Assembly (NCBI RefSeq): GCF_032854445.1
Contig: NC_088300.1
Location: 6,696,001-6,760,000 of the forward strand
Reading direction: 5' to 3'
Length of the DNA: 64,000 nucleotides
Origin: Liolophura sinensis
Lineage: Eukaryota; Mollusca; Polyplacophora; Chitonida; Chitonidae
Every line of letters starts with the position of its first letter. The first letter of the stretch is position 1. Positions 12,104 to 34,000 of the stretch are shown here, one piece after another. Below the pieces are notes generated by a model that saw only the letters and a list, made by a program, of their open reading frames with translations, did no database searches and was not told the origin of the DNA. Position numbers and translations under genes: made by a program.

Positions 12104-13334
12104 GTGCATAAATAATCGTGTTCACTAGCTTCACAATCACTAACCATGAGAGAAACAGATTTCCCATTTGCACCTTTCGCAGCTGACAGTACAAGGAGAT
12201 ATTTAACTAACAACTTAGTACTTTTCTAGCTTTTAACATTTACCACAGAAGAACCATAAATTAATGATGATCACGCCTGAAAAGAAAAATTTTCTACTAC
12301 TTGATTTCTGATAAAAAGGGATTCTGATTCACCACATGCTTTCCAAAATATGCAGTTTTATATTATTTAACTCTTTAGCTTGCGCAGTAATTACAGACAA
12401 TCTAAAAACCTTGCAAATCAAAAATGTCCGAAGTGGTGATCCAGAACTATGTGAAAGCTTTATTCTAGATGGGAACATACACTTTAAGTTTGGCCATAAA
12501 CCTCACAGATGAGTCACAATCATAGCGTTAACCAGATACTTGTTCAAATGGACAGCCTAAATAGAAAACTATTGCTCTTTAGACTTTTCAGCACTTTAAC
12601 ATGTGAGAGACGGGAGGAAAAGATGAAATCTGGACGTGCTCCTCAAATAAAATTCCCTGAAAAAAAAAGAGTTCTTTAGATATACTTTTTCACATTTCTC
12701 TTTCACATTTCTGTGTAACTCCCTCAACACGTATATATGAAGGCAGGGAACAAAGCTCCAGAATCCAGGAGGCTTTAAAATCCAAATGTAGCAGTCTAGC
12801 ACTTAGCTACTGGGAAAGATTTTGTCTTGAGGAAGTAAATGAAGTTTGAAGACTTTAAATTTTGACTGCAAAACAAACTTAAAAAATACCTGATGGTATC
12901 AAATATTTTTTGTTTCTACTACATGTGCCTCTTAAAATGAAATGCACCTATCTGTCTTGTTGAATTTTTTAATGACCCTTAATATTTGTTTGCTATGTGA
13001 GCAGATTTGAATTGGATGCATGCGACAGCCTACAAATGTAAGAAATGAGATGATTAGATATTGCAGCTTGACTAGCACTTTGGCCATCTATAGCCTTAAT
13101 GTGGCGCTATAAAGTAGGGGAGACTTACAAATAACAGTGGAATAATAACACAAAACTACCGTGTGTGATCTGAATATATTACAAGTACATGAATGTGTAA
13201 TATCTATTTGGCCCCAACTATTAGTGTAGAAGAATTAAATCAGAATTCAATGCTGGAATAACATGCACATGCAGTTGATGCCAATGTAGTAATGAATCTT
13301 TGTAAATTTATCTTGATCTATGAACATTTTTCTG

Positions 13335-13430
13335 AATCATTTATTTATTTGATCTGTGTGTTATGCCATACTAAAGAATTACTTATTGACAGCTGCCAAC
13401 ATTGTTGGAAGGAAAATGGCAGGTTTTTTT
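13335..13430 (-). repeat. Degenerate SINE tail
   Basis: 'atttatttatttgatctgtg' then tgttatgccatactaaagaa, followed by 'ggaaggaaaatggcagg', matches the antisense SINE pattern with many changes. Confidence 0.5.
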
Positions 13431-13754
13431 CTGAATTAAGAATTAAATGCAGTTCTAAACACAGGGCACAACAGTCAGTACCTCTGTGCTTCTTAGTTTT
13501 AGCTTACAAAGACTGAGTGAATACACTGTTACTAATGACATCATGAATTTAGGGAGTATTCTTTTTTTTCCACACTATTTTCAAAATACAGATCACAACA
13601 TATGATCGAAATTAACCTGCTGCACTAGATTTGGCAAATGGAACAGAATATGTTTCAGCACCCAAAATGAAAACATTGTAATGAGGCAAAAAATACATGT
13701 AGGTCTTCAGGCTGTGGGCACTACCATGTATATACTAAACCATGCACAGCCTGC

Positions 13755-22090
<8,336 letters not shown>

Positions 22091-22760
22091 ATTGCTTACG
22101 ATAAACAACAACGAGTCACTTTAGCAGCTCGCAAATTTCCTTTCAAAATCATTGTAAATATTTTCCTTCACTTAGTTTCCCGCAGAGAATATTGAACTGC
22201 CGTTAAACCTTGAAAATAATCACTATTTTAACCTCCAAAATATAAAAGAAAGAATTCCCAGTGGCGCGAACCGTCGATTTCCTCTTTTCGACACCAGTAG
22301 AGGGCGCTAACATTATGTCAAAGGTCAATGTGGTCTGTCAGTGGTTGAATGTCACCTCTGTGCTTGATGGTTTTGTGTTTGATAAACAATGTCATCTGTG
22401 AATTAACTGTGTTTCTCTGACACAATGCAGTCATACGTAAATCTCACTTAGCAATCAACTGGGGAAGTGATCAGCTAGGTGTGTGTCATTTCAAGCTGTT
22501 ATGCAGATTAAACTAAAGTTACAAACATTCAAGCATTTTCTAATAAATCGTCAGAAAACATTTGATGACGATTTATTCATATCTACAAATGACGGGTTTT
22601 AGTCTAGGATGTCTTTTCAGTGACATTGGTCCGTGTTAAAACAAAGCCTTCATGACACCAGAGCGGGATCTAGTTATCTTCTGCTTACCTCCCCTTATCG
22701 GACTGCGGCGATGGCGGCAAACTCAAGTTGTCGGCGCCACGACTGTCAGCTACGTCTAAC
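22091..22760. promoter_or_regulatory. Putative shared promoter region, ZNF839 (-) and MCM8 (+)
   Basis: The ZNF839 start codon is at 22090 on the minus strand. A likely MCM8 leader exon lies to the right, ending at the donor 'gag|gtaagt' (22979). The stretch between is relatively CpG-containing ('ggcgcgaaccgtcgat', 'ctgcggcgatggcggc'). An ATGGCGGC motif at 22711-22718 resembles a YY1 initiator site. Shared promoter use is inferred from layout only. Confidence 0.4.
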
Positions 22761-25082
22761 ATAAAAAGAAATTCTTGTGGGAAAATTGAGATGATCACAA
22801 GTGGGCTGAACGAAACCAAAGAAATCACATGGTATGCTGTCTCTCCCTATGCAGTGACGTGATGAAGTTACCAACATTACGCAGATTGTTTCTATCATGA
22901 AGTTCAAAGATGTTAAATACAACAACAACACATATCTCTTGACACTATAAATGGTTTGCAACAGCAGCCGTCTTTGAGGTAAGTTTGTGTATTACCCACT
23001 TGGTGTCTATTGTTAAAGGTGTCATAAGCTGGACAAAGGCCCTTGGCTGGAATGGACATACAATGGGCAATATTCACAAACTTACCTTAAAGATGGTTGC
23101 CATTACAAACCATCTAGGCCTATATCGTTCAGACATACGTTTTCGTGGTACTCACGTTTTCGTGTCAGTGCGAAAAAATGCAACATTTTAAACACAATGC
23201 ATTGGATTGTGTGAATAAAATTTAATTTGAATTTGGTAAACAATCTGTTTATGCTGTAGACTGTAGTATGTTCAGCAGTAATTTTTACTCTAAAAGGCGT
23301 CGCTTCTTGTGCTCAAAGTGTTAATGCCATGAAAACCCACAAGGCGATTCTAGACATTGCGCCATCAACACTTTCTAACCCAAAGCTAGCTGAACATAAT
23401 TAGGTAATGCCCAGCTTGGGTCTAACTTAGATCCATGTGGAAAGTTTTACTGAAATAACAGCTCAAATTCTACCCTGCATTTGGTCAGCTACATTAAAAC
23501 AATCGATTACTAATTTTCTCGGCATGTCCAGTTACTCCTTTACAATGCTTTTGGCCCTAGAGTACCTGACTGATAAAATCCCAAGCTATTGATCATCCCA
23601 AAGGTAAATATCCATCCATATTTCATCAAGTTCATCCTCTGCTGATTTCCAATCCCCATGAGGGCCACTGTCTTTGGTCTGTTATGACACTGGATACCTG
23701 ATTTTCCTGGTTCCCAGGCCTGACAACAGCAAACTGTGTGGCCCAGGAACCCAATGGGCAGCTGGTTTTTTCAACTTCATGCAGGCAGAGATGTTAAACT
23801 TGCTAAAATATGGATGGATATTTACATCATCATCAGTTTGCTGACAGTGATTGACAGTTTGTTAAATATAACGTCATTAGTATCTACTCTTAATTGCCTA
23901 TAGCCCAGGAGCTGAAAAATCCAGTTTAAGAATGGCTTATATTTATTGAGACCGCTGACCAACTAGACCATGCCGAATATTAAAAGTGTGATTTCTTGGC
24001 TACCTGACCCCGAAACTGTCACAATTCATTCTCATTTTGTTCTTGCATGCTTGATATGACCTTGTCATTTTCTAGGCGTGTGGTGACATTCCTGCTTCAT
24101 AGAAGAGCCTGGCAAATGCAAACGCTAAAATTATGAAGCCCTGAAAACCAGGAGGATGGTTATTGCTTCATGTGCATGTTTGACCTTACACATGCCACAT
24201 GGATTCACACGGTTGTACACATAGCAGCTTACTGAGTGTTGACAATATCCAAATATCAAAGTGAGGCTATGCCACTTTAGTCATCACTCTGTGATAGCAA
24301 GTTCTCAGGTGAGGTCATTTTAATTCAACTGTCAGCCAAACAGAAATGGTATTTGAGGATTTTGTTACGCAGCTGGTGGCAGTGGACGATAATTGAGTCA
24401 TCTCTATAGATATAAATGGCAGCGAAAATGATGAAAGCCTATTGTGTCTTCACAGCTATGAGTTATAGTGCTACATTTTACCAGGTGAAGAATTACTGCC
24501 TACTTGTGACCTCACACAATTCATACCATGCTGGACAGGTAACTTAGAGTGGGTGCGGCCCAAATGCTAAACGCACTTTAAAATGTCTATATATTCCACC
24601 AAAACAAACAACATCGTATTAATATTTTTTTTTGTTACGTAGGGTATGATATTTTTAGTTACATCCATTTTCAGTGACTGTGTCACACTTGGAATTTACG
24701 TACTTCATTTGAGTGTAGGTGTGTCGCACTGACTTAATGATGTGTTAGATTCCTTTAATCTTGTATACTACAAAGTCCAAACACTTTAGTGCAAGTTTTA
24801 AATGTAAATCATTAAAGGCAAAAGCGATATATCATTAAAGCCTGAAGTCATAAAAGGTTTACAGGTAGTTTGCAATAATGCATGTATAGTTTTACGGGAT
24901 TTATGATCTAGACTTACATCATATAATATTGGCATTTGTTTCTGTGATGTTTCAGTACACATATGTGCATTTAAATTATTTTCTTTGGTGTAGCACATTT
25001 ATTGACATTTAATGGTCAACACTTCTGCATCATATGCTTAGCAACTGTGCTTTTATGTCTTTCAGGCTAGAGTATAGGAAGC
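22761..25082. other. Probable MCM8 leader exon and first intron
   Basis: The MCM8 start codon at 25083 is preceded by a good 3' splice site (tctttcag, ending at 25064), so an untranslated exon must lie upstream. The best donor candidate is at 22979. The stretch also holds an inverted-repeat element at 23604-23825. No coding exon is supportable. Confidence 0.45.
23604..23825. mobile_element. MITE-like element with 29-bp terminal inverted repeats
   Basis: Arm 23604-23632 (gtaaatatccatccatattt, then catcaagtt) is matched by the reverse complement of 23797-23825 with three mismatches. The interior of about 165 bp is non-coding. No clear target-site duplication is seen, so the mobile nature is inferred. 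Confidence 0.5.
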
Positions 25083-28000
25083 ATGAGCACTCAGGGCTCT
25101 CAACAGAGTCGAGGTGGGCGCGGATACAACAACAATCGCTGGGGATGGAGAGGTGGGCGTGGCTGGCGAGGGAGAGGGCGTGGCGGTGGTGGTTACTATG
25201 GTAACAGAGGCAGAGGATACAGAGGTAGCTCTTGATGCGAATATGTGTAACATTCAGTGGAGCAATGTTTGTTCACTCAGATGTGTGTTTACAGCAGAAG
25301 GTTCTGTGCTTTACAATAAAATGATGTTGTTTTACTAGTCTGCACTAATAAGACATTTAGGATGTACTGCAAGTTGGCAATTCTCTTTTGGCATTATGTT
25401 TGACTAATTTGCCTGTATTGTGTACCTTTGGTTTAAGTTAGCCAAATTACTGCCTGAAGTTTGAAGTGTTTGTGTTAAGAAACAATGTACTTATTTGATT
25501 GATATTTTACACCATACTGAAGAAATCTCACCCAGTTTACTGATTGTTACATGACTGCAAGTATTGTCTGTCTCTTGTTTATGTATAATTGTTCATGTGT
25601 CGTTGCCTGTCTTATTTTACACAAGATCTGCCCTCTGACCTTCTCTTTTCTGTAGTTTGAGGCTTGTATATTTTTTGCTGCAGGTTCATGGTCACGCGGG
25701 GGAGGGTCAGTGATGCCTGATCCACAGCCGGGGCATGGCGCTGTCCGTAGACCCAGACAAACAACACTCCTGGAGGTTCCCTCCCCATACTCTGGCTGGT
25801 CTATCTATTTCCCGGATGAAAGTAACAAGAAAATTGATTTGAATGATGTTTTGTTTTATCAGTCCCACTCAGATTTGCTGTCATTCCAAATATCTGTAAC
25901 ATATATGGCATGTAGTTTCTGGCTGTTGAAAATTAGATGGACATTAAAACTGAAGCAGATACCTGATGCATGCTTAGGTTGTTTTAAATTGCTTATTGTT
26001 TTTAAAGACTTTGTATACTTTTTGATCCATGGCCTCCCAACTTATCCTTATACTCATCTAAAACTCACTCTTGTGTTTCACTCAGTCTCTCTACTTTAAG
26101 TAGAAGTGGAGTGTTTATGTTTTATTTATTTGTAAGTGGAGATCCCCAAAGTTTCTAATACACTTGTTTGATTTCAGTGTATGTGGAGCATTCTCCAGTG
26201 GTGAAGCGAGTGCAAGCCTTTGAAAAGTATATACTCAGTTGGAGACAGCTGTTTGATTTTGTAAGCCGTTGGATACAATTGAAAAGTATTGAAAAGTGGA
26301 ATGGTTTTTGTATCTGTTATTTTAACTTTTGGGATATGTAATGTCTAAAGATATTTTATTCTGAGTTCATTTATGTATTTTGCATTATGATGAAATTCAG
26401 CTTTCCTTTGTATTAGTAGTGTTTATTCTCAGTGAAAAATTGTTGTGTTCTTACGTGTAGTGAGTGTTAAGATCTAAGGTAAAATGAGCAATGTAGATTT
26501 TGAATACCATAAAAAAAATACAGTAACATGTGTTTTGTTGATACTGAAGTTATGAGGGCATTGTTGTCAAACTTGTAGAGGTGTTTCCCATAAAGTCAGA
26601 AAGGTATATCATTGTATCATAACAGCTTTGAAAGGAACACCTGGGGAAAACACATCAAAACAAACTAGCTTCTGCTCTCAGCTGTTTTCAGTATTCAGTG
26701 CAAGTTTTAAAATTGCAGGGGAAAAGTGGTACATAGTTTACTGGAAAGCAGGTCCTGAGATGTAAGCAGCCTCTTCAGTCATGCCGGTATAGGCTACAAT
26801 GTTAGTCAACAGTGTAGAAAAAAGACTGGGATTCAAGTGTATACAAGGTGCATGGTTGCAGTTTACGTATTCTAATAGGCAGATACATGTAGCAGTAAGG
26901 CTTATTGTTGGGTCATGTGTTATCCTTGCAGTAGGCACTGTCCGCTTTTCATTTAGAGCAGTTCAAGAATATTTATTTTTATTCAGAATGACATTGAAGT
27001 TAAGAAGTACTTCGTTTTAGATTTCAAGGATCTAAAACAAGACCAGGGTAAGCAGGCATTCATAATAATAATAATTCTTCAGCAAGACCTTCATAGAGAA
27101 AATATTGTATAGGAAACATGCACTTCACAGTCCAGGCAAAAAATACATCAATATATACAAAACTAGGTGAAGCATTGTGTAGTTTGAAAAGTGAAGCTAC
27201 ATGTTCATACATTCATACATACAAAAAATAACAGCACAACTAATAGCGCTGTTCCCGCAACAGACCCAACCAGTAGGAGAGGTAAGGTAGTGAGAGGTGG
27301 CCCATAATTCATAACGTTACTCTTGCTTGAAAAGTCATGAAAAATTAATGTAGGTCAATACAAATTGTGTTTTTTTTTCTTTTATCTTTTTCCATAAAAT
27401 TTTGCGTTTAAAGGCAAATTGCATTGAAAGTAAAATTATTTTTGAGAGAAAAGCTGCTGGGTAGGTAGGGTGAAGTGAAACAAGCATATTATTGCCCCTA
27501 ATCAACATCACAGGGCATACAAAAACTGTTGTGATTGGGGCAATTTTGTTGTCCATAAGAAAATGAAGTTCACCTAGTTCATTGTCCTCAAATAACAAGG
27601 CTGTTGTGATATAAATCAGTGGCATGTAATGTTCATGGCAAAGAGGTTGCCTGAGATAGAGAAGTCTGACTGATATGTTCAAATGTATTCCTTTGCTTTG
27701 GAAAAAGGGAATTAAAGGCTTGATCTATTGCTATTGAAAATCTTCTGTCAGACACTTCCATAGGATAATATTTAATTGCTGTTAGAATGTTCATAGCTGC
27801 TACATTTCGGTTGTTTGATTCCAGGTTTACAGGGTGGTATCCCTGAACTAGCTTCTGAGCTGAAGGACTCACCTGACAGACTGATTGATTGTATGGGGTT
27901 AGCCATGCACCAGGTAAACACTCATCTATCATTCCCTACTCTGCATGGTAACATGGCAGTGACTTGGTGTGCAAGCAGGACATGAGGGTGCGGATGGTTG

Positions 28001-31000
28001 TGGGTTTCCCACCGTGCTCTGCCCTGTTTCCGCACACTGTAATGCTGGTCACTGTCGTATAAGTGAAATATTCCTGAGTACGGTGTAAAATACCAATCAA
28101 AAAAAAAAAAAAAAATAGAAATGAGGGTATATGACCATGCTATGTCTACGTCCGGTTTCATAAACTTATCTGGTTTTCCTTAATGCTATACTTTTGAAGT
28201 GTTTGACTGAAGTTTTATCAAGAAACATTCTATTTTGGGCTAAAAGAAAAAAGACTTAGCAATTGACTGAACTTAGGAATTTTTGTGAAACTATGCCCTA
28301 GTGTTTTCCAGTGAGGTGGCGTTATATGAAAATTATGCCATCATTGGGAACAAATTTCTTACAAGAATACACCATTATGGTATGATTGAAATAAGCAATG
28401 TTAAGCTCCAGTCCAGTAAACAGTATATGCTGATTAACCTTAATTGGACCATCTGTAAAACAGTGATTACTTTAAAACACAGTATCTAAAAACAGATACA
28501 TGTACATGTTGCTGGTTTAACATGTTATATAAGTATTTTTAACCGGACATCACTTTACCATCATTTCATTATGTTGCTATTACAAGTAAAATTCTCAGGC
28601 AAAATTGTGAATATAGATAACACAAACATGTATTGTGGCAGTGTCCAGACAGAAATGCTTTCATTCATATTATATCAGTGTAAGCAGAAAGGGTGAAAGG
28701 AAAATGTGAAAAATGTGTTTGATGTGTATGGAAATCTCTTGAGTTGATAAAATTGGTATCATATTATGTGACAGGTTGTGATGAGCAGTAGACAGCCGAG
28801 GAGAACCAGATGGGAGAGGGCACCCCCGCCCCTAGCCCTGCCTGTCCCCCTACACCTCTCCCCAGAGTACATGCTAGGGTGGTCAAACTATGATCACATT
28901 GTACCACTCAAACACCTCAAAGCTAATTACTATGGTAAGATACAAATTGTGGAGTTCATGCTGTGTGAACCCTGTCATCATGGAAACCAGACAAGTGACC
29001 TCTATTTTAAGCAAATAGCAACTTTTTATGGTGCTTTGATTGCTCCTGTATAACAAGCGATAACCGACAAAGATCAGAATAGTTTTCTTCATTCAGATTT
29101 CCAAAGTTTCTAGAACTCCATTCAATTTAATATTCACCCAGTTCACAGTGGTTCAAGTTGGTTAGTGTGCTAGCGCAGCGTTATGACCCAGGAGCCTCTC
29201 ACCAATGTGGTCGCTGTGAGTTCAAGTCCAGCTCATGCTGCCTTCCTCTCCTGCCGTACGCGGGAAGGTCTGGCAGAAACCTGTGGATGGTTGTGGGTTT
29301 CCGCCGGGCCCTGCCCAGTTTCCTCCCACCATAATGCTGGCCGCCGTTGCATATGTGAAATATTCTTGAATTCGGCGTATAACACCAATCAAATAAATAA
29401 ATAAATTATATTCTGGGGCAGTGTGCATATCTTAGGGGTGGGGTCCAGGACCCATCTAAAAAGGCCTAGCCAGGGGTATGTATATATAGAGAGGGTTCTG
29501 GCCTACTCGTGTAAAAGCCTGAGACCTTGGTCTAAGGGTGCTTATATATACTGATATGCGGGACCGCTGGCCACCCTTAGCCCGAGAGCTATTTGGACCT
29601 GATTCCAGTGTAATTCTTACAAAGAGATACCCACTCGTTCAATTCCGATGCATGCGTGTTAGATTCGTTCTGAGTAAACCGTAAAGCATGGCTATTCTGA
29701 AAGCTGAAATATTTACCCACATTTTGCCACAATCGCTGTTTGCCTTTACATCACCATTCTCCTGTAAATTATAGCCAAAGTCGAAAATATACTCATGGTT
29801 TTAAAATCTGGGTCAGCGAGGCGCGCATGCGCAGCAGCGGTTGACATTTGCGTGAAATTGAATGGAACGGTTGCCGAAAATAACCCCCCTTTTTACTGCA
29901 AACTTAATTGACAGTTCGCACCATCAGTCCGTCATTCTGCTCCATTGCCCTTCAGTCAATTACAAATTTGTGGTCTCTGCAGTCACATAGCTTTTTTGTC
30001 TGTCAAAACTGACAGCCAGCTAATCAAACCATGGTGACGTTGTGAAAGGTCAACCACGTACGCGCGAAGGAATGACCCGATTTGTTAGGTCATGATGTCA
30101 ACACGGCAATGAGCATAAGTCACAACTGTGAGTTATCTTGGATTTACTAGTAGTAAAGGCTACAGAATGTGGAAAAATTTGGCAGAGGAACAGAGAATGT
30201 CTTGCTGAACATACTTTATGGAGTTTTGGTTTCTTACAAGCATAAACTTGGCTCCTGATGTGTAAACAAACTGTCTAGAAGTTGAAAGTAAAACACAAAC
30301 TTAGTAGCTAAAACATCAAGAACGTTTTACCTCGAATCACATGAAGAGCAGGAGTGTTCTTTTTTTAAGAAGTCCATATTTGTAAACTGATTCATGTTTC
30401 AGGTAAGTTTGTGTCGTGAAGGGGACAGTTGTCCGAGTCAGCAATATCAAACCATTGTGCACTAAGCTTGCGTTTGAGTGTAACAGTTGCGGGATTGAGC
30501 AGGTGAGAGTTTTGACAGGTGATAACTTTTGTTAGAGTGTACATATAGTTGTGAAATTATGCATTTAATTATAACTTCAATTATTTAATCATTCTCACTA
30601 AGAGTATGATTAAGTGAAGAAAACCTGGGAAGTAGCTATAGGAACAAATGCAGGTGTTTAATCAGGTTGAATTTAAGCTCAGTCAATCAAAAGTGTTTGT
30701 ACCAGTTGGAGATAAGTGATTTTCAATTACAGCTGTATACTGATTGTAAAGGGATAATTTACCTGAAAGGATCCAGACAAATACAGTCACTCGATCTCTT
30801 CCTGGCCAGGAGGGTGTGTTTCTAGGCTAACTTTTGTTAGGGAAGATTTCTTGTCGCATTGGGCATTACAGGCCAAGCCAAAGATTCAAAATGTAAACTC
30901 ATTTGCTGATGCTTAGCAAGGGTTACAATGTCAAACCTTTAAGGGGATGTTTTTAAAACTCCTTGAACTGTGATCTCCTGAAAAGTGAGCTATGAAAATT

Positions 31001-34000
31001 ATTGCTTTTGATTATATTACCAGTCATTAAAACAAATTGATTCTGGTATATTTCTGAGCAAAAATGTGAAGGTAATGTTTTGTTGTTACAGAGTATAGCT
31101 CTCCCAGATGGGAAGTACACCATGCCAACTGCTGTAAGTTCACTAATATTCAAATTTTCATAAATATTACATGGAAAAAAATTCAAGTTTAGTATGAAGT
31201 GCCAGTTAAGTTGTGGAGATTACGTCTTAGAACCTGAAGGATGTAGATGGATTAACATTTGCTTGGCAGTAAAACTAGTTCAACCATTAGATTTGTCAGA
31301 AGGAAATACTTACCTGTACGAAGACAATCATTGTCCTGTTCATCAAAGCAAATCCATAAACAGATTTCACGAGAAATACTCAGTCAAGACAATTTAGTAT
31401 TGAACTTTCAACAAACTCAATTCACAAAGTAAACTTTGTGTATAAAGTTTACAGGATGGCTCCTCTGTTATTAAGAATGTTATTTGATTTATGTTATTCT
31501 TATGTTCGTTGTTGTTGGTGTGTGCTTTTGTGTTGACAGTGTCCGAATACCGAATGTCGAGGGAGGACATTCACCCCTAAACGGGGGCTCTGGCCTCACA
31601 CAAACTATTGACTGGCAAACTATCAGGTAAAAGTATGGTGGATCTAGTTTTCTGGAAAGATTCCCCCTATGACATCTTGTATAAAATGTGTAACACTCGA
31701 GAATCACACTGAAAATTATATTGAGAAAGACAGTATGTAGAGCTTCCCATTTTTTATATCGGCTATTATAAGATCACAACCTAGCCATTTGTAAAACTGG
31801 AAAATGACACATTTGAGTACAGATTGCATCAATGGCTAGTATTAATATGTGTAGAAACTGGAATAGGTAGTTACAAAAAACATACATAATTTTCCTGCTG
31901 TGATCAGAAAAGTCCCATAAAAAAAATTGTCTCTGTCAGGAATAGTAAGCTTATGTTGTGAGTGTGTGCTTGGCTGCCTGACACCTGTGCTTGTGATATA
32001 ACTGACAGAGTTCAGGAGGTGATGGGAGATGAACAGAAGGAGGCAGGACGCATCCCCAGGACTGTTGACTGTGAACTGACGGAGGATCTAGGTGAGGTCA
32101 GGGTGGGATTAACATATCAACCGTTGTCTCTCTGTCAGGGCCCTCTTTCACAGAGAAATTGCATCTACAATTCCTTTGAAACCCTACAGTTGAGTTTACA
32201 ATTGATTGTAAAAAATAAGTTGCACCGCTTTCTCATGGGAATTGTAAGGTGATGTGTGAAACGTAAATGTACATTTTTGAAGTTACAATGATGATCATAG
32301 GCCAAATACGTCTCTTTCATGAAGATGGCCTGTGTGTACCGGCCAGAACATTTCTTGCCTTCATTTTCAAAAGAGTTCTACATCATAATGATTTAGCATC
32401 TAACAACATGTCAAGAAAGGCATATTTTTGAAACATTTCACATTTTCAACCAAGTCCAAAATTACTGATGGTCTACCTAAGGCAAGTATTTGTACTGAAC
32501 ATTAATTTTGGGAGTTTGTGAACATTTACGACTGGGTCCACCTGATTGTAATTTCTGATTGTAATTTCTGATTTTAACTTCTGTTACTCACCTTTTTTGT
32601 CTTTTAGTTGACAGCTGTGTCCCTGGGACGTGGTGGTTGTGTCAGGAGGGGTCAAGGTCAACAGTACGGATGAGGGTAAGTATATGGTGTGGTATTGGGG
32701 GTCAGGGTCAACAATACAGATTAGGGTAAGAATATAGTGTAGTATTAAGGGTCAAGGTCATCAACACAGATGAGAGTAAGTATATGTGTGTATGTGTGTA
32801 TCCATGAGGTTTAACATTGTATTCATCAATTTTTTTATGAATATGACGTTGAGGAGTGATTAGGTGTGTGTACAAATACTGTGTCTCCCTGTGGCAGGGC
32901 AAGTCCATCCCACCAAAATTCTGCCAACACTGAGGTTTCATGCCGAAGACACCAGACAGGACACCTGATCCAGTCACATTGCACTGGCATGCATTGAGCC
33001 AGTGAGTCCTGTTTTCATACTGGTATTTTTTTTACCAGTATGAAAACTTTTTGATGTATTTTGTATTGTTGATTTCAGGCCGAAGCAGGAACAAAGATAA
33101 GTGTATGTTTCTTCTGTACATACACGCCAATTCTGTGAGCAACACTAAGGGAGGTAAAAAGTGTGCTGAGGGTCAGAGTTCAGGGGTTACCATGGAGTTC
33201 TCCATGAAGGAACTCTATGCTGTAGAAGAGATTCACAGTCAGAAGAATCTGTTTAGGCTTTTAGTTGGGTAAGTTATTCTTATTGTGTGTTTGAAGTGCT
33301 GCTTTCATAAATCCCATTATCACATGACCTGTGGTCACTAATTCAACCTGGCCCTGCCCCTGTCAGCAAAACTTTTACGAACATGGTGTGATATATTTAG
33401 CTGGGTGGTGTCATTTCCTCTACTCATTTTCACCACCCCTAAACTTGTTTTTGTCATTTGAGTGAAAAGTATGTAATCCTAAATATGGAATAAAAGACCA
33501 CGGAATGAAATTAGTTTGAACTAAAAATATTTTGTTACATTTTAAACTTATGTCTTCCACTGTTCTGGGAATTGGCACTTGTACTTTTCCCTTGTTAGGA
33601 ATTTCTCTGAAAAAGATAAGCAAAAAGCAAAAATGAAACTTTTTTTTTTTCTCCACCAATCACAGTATCATTTTGTCACCAAGGAGAAACTAGGTTGTTT
33701 AACATATTATCCAATGTGTTTCACTACATGTTTTCGAAAAAGTATGAAACATAACCCATTTTTGTTAAATTGGGGTTCTTCCTGAAGTTATTAAAATGTA
33801 CTTCTCTTTATTATAGTATTCAGATATGTTTTTTATTGAAGTACGTAAAACATATGTGTCCCGTATTTTGCTTTGTTAGTCATAGTATACTTTTTTGCCT
33901 ATATTGTTAAACAATTTAAAACCAGCATACTTTTATCCCATCCAAAAATTATTTTTTCTTTTGTTAGTTTATCTTTTAATCCGCCTTTAGTTTTGATCCA

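Larger units (their letters stand above)
8678..13754. other. Intergenic region, POMT2 to ZNF839 3' ends
   Basis: AT-rich sequence between two convergent genes. I see no open frame with flanking splice signals or recognisable protein. It includes a 5'-truncated SINE at 11961-12103 and a degraded SINE tail at 13335-13430. The rest may be partly the 3' UTRs of both neighbours. Confidence 0.6.
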
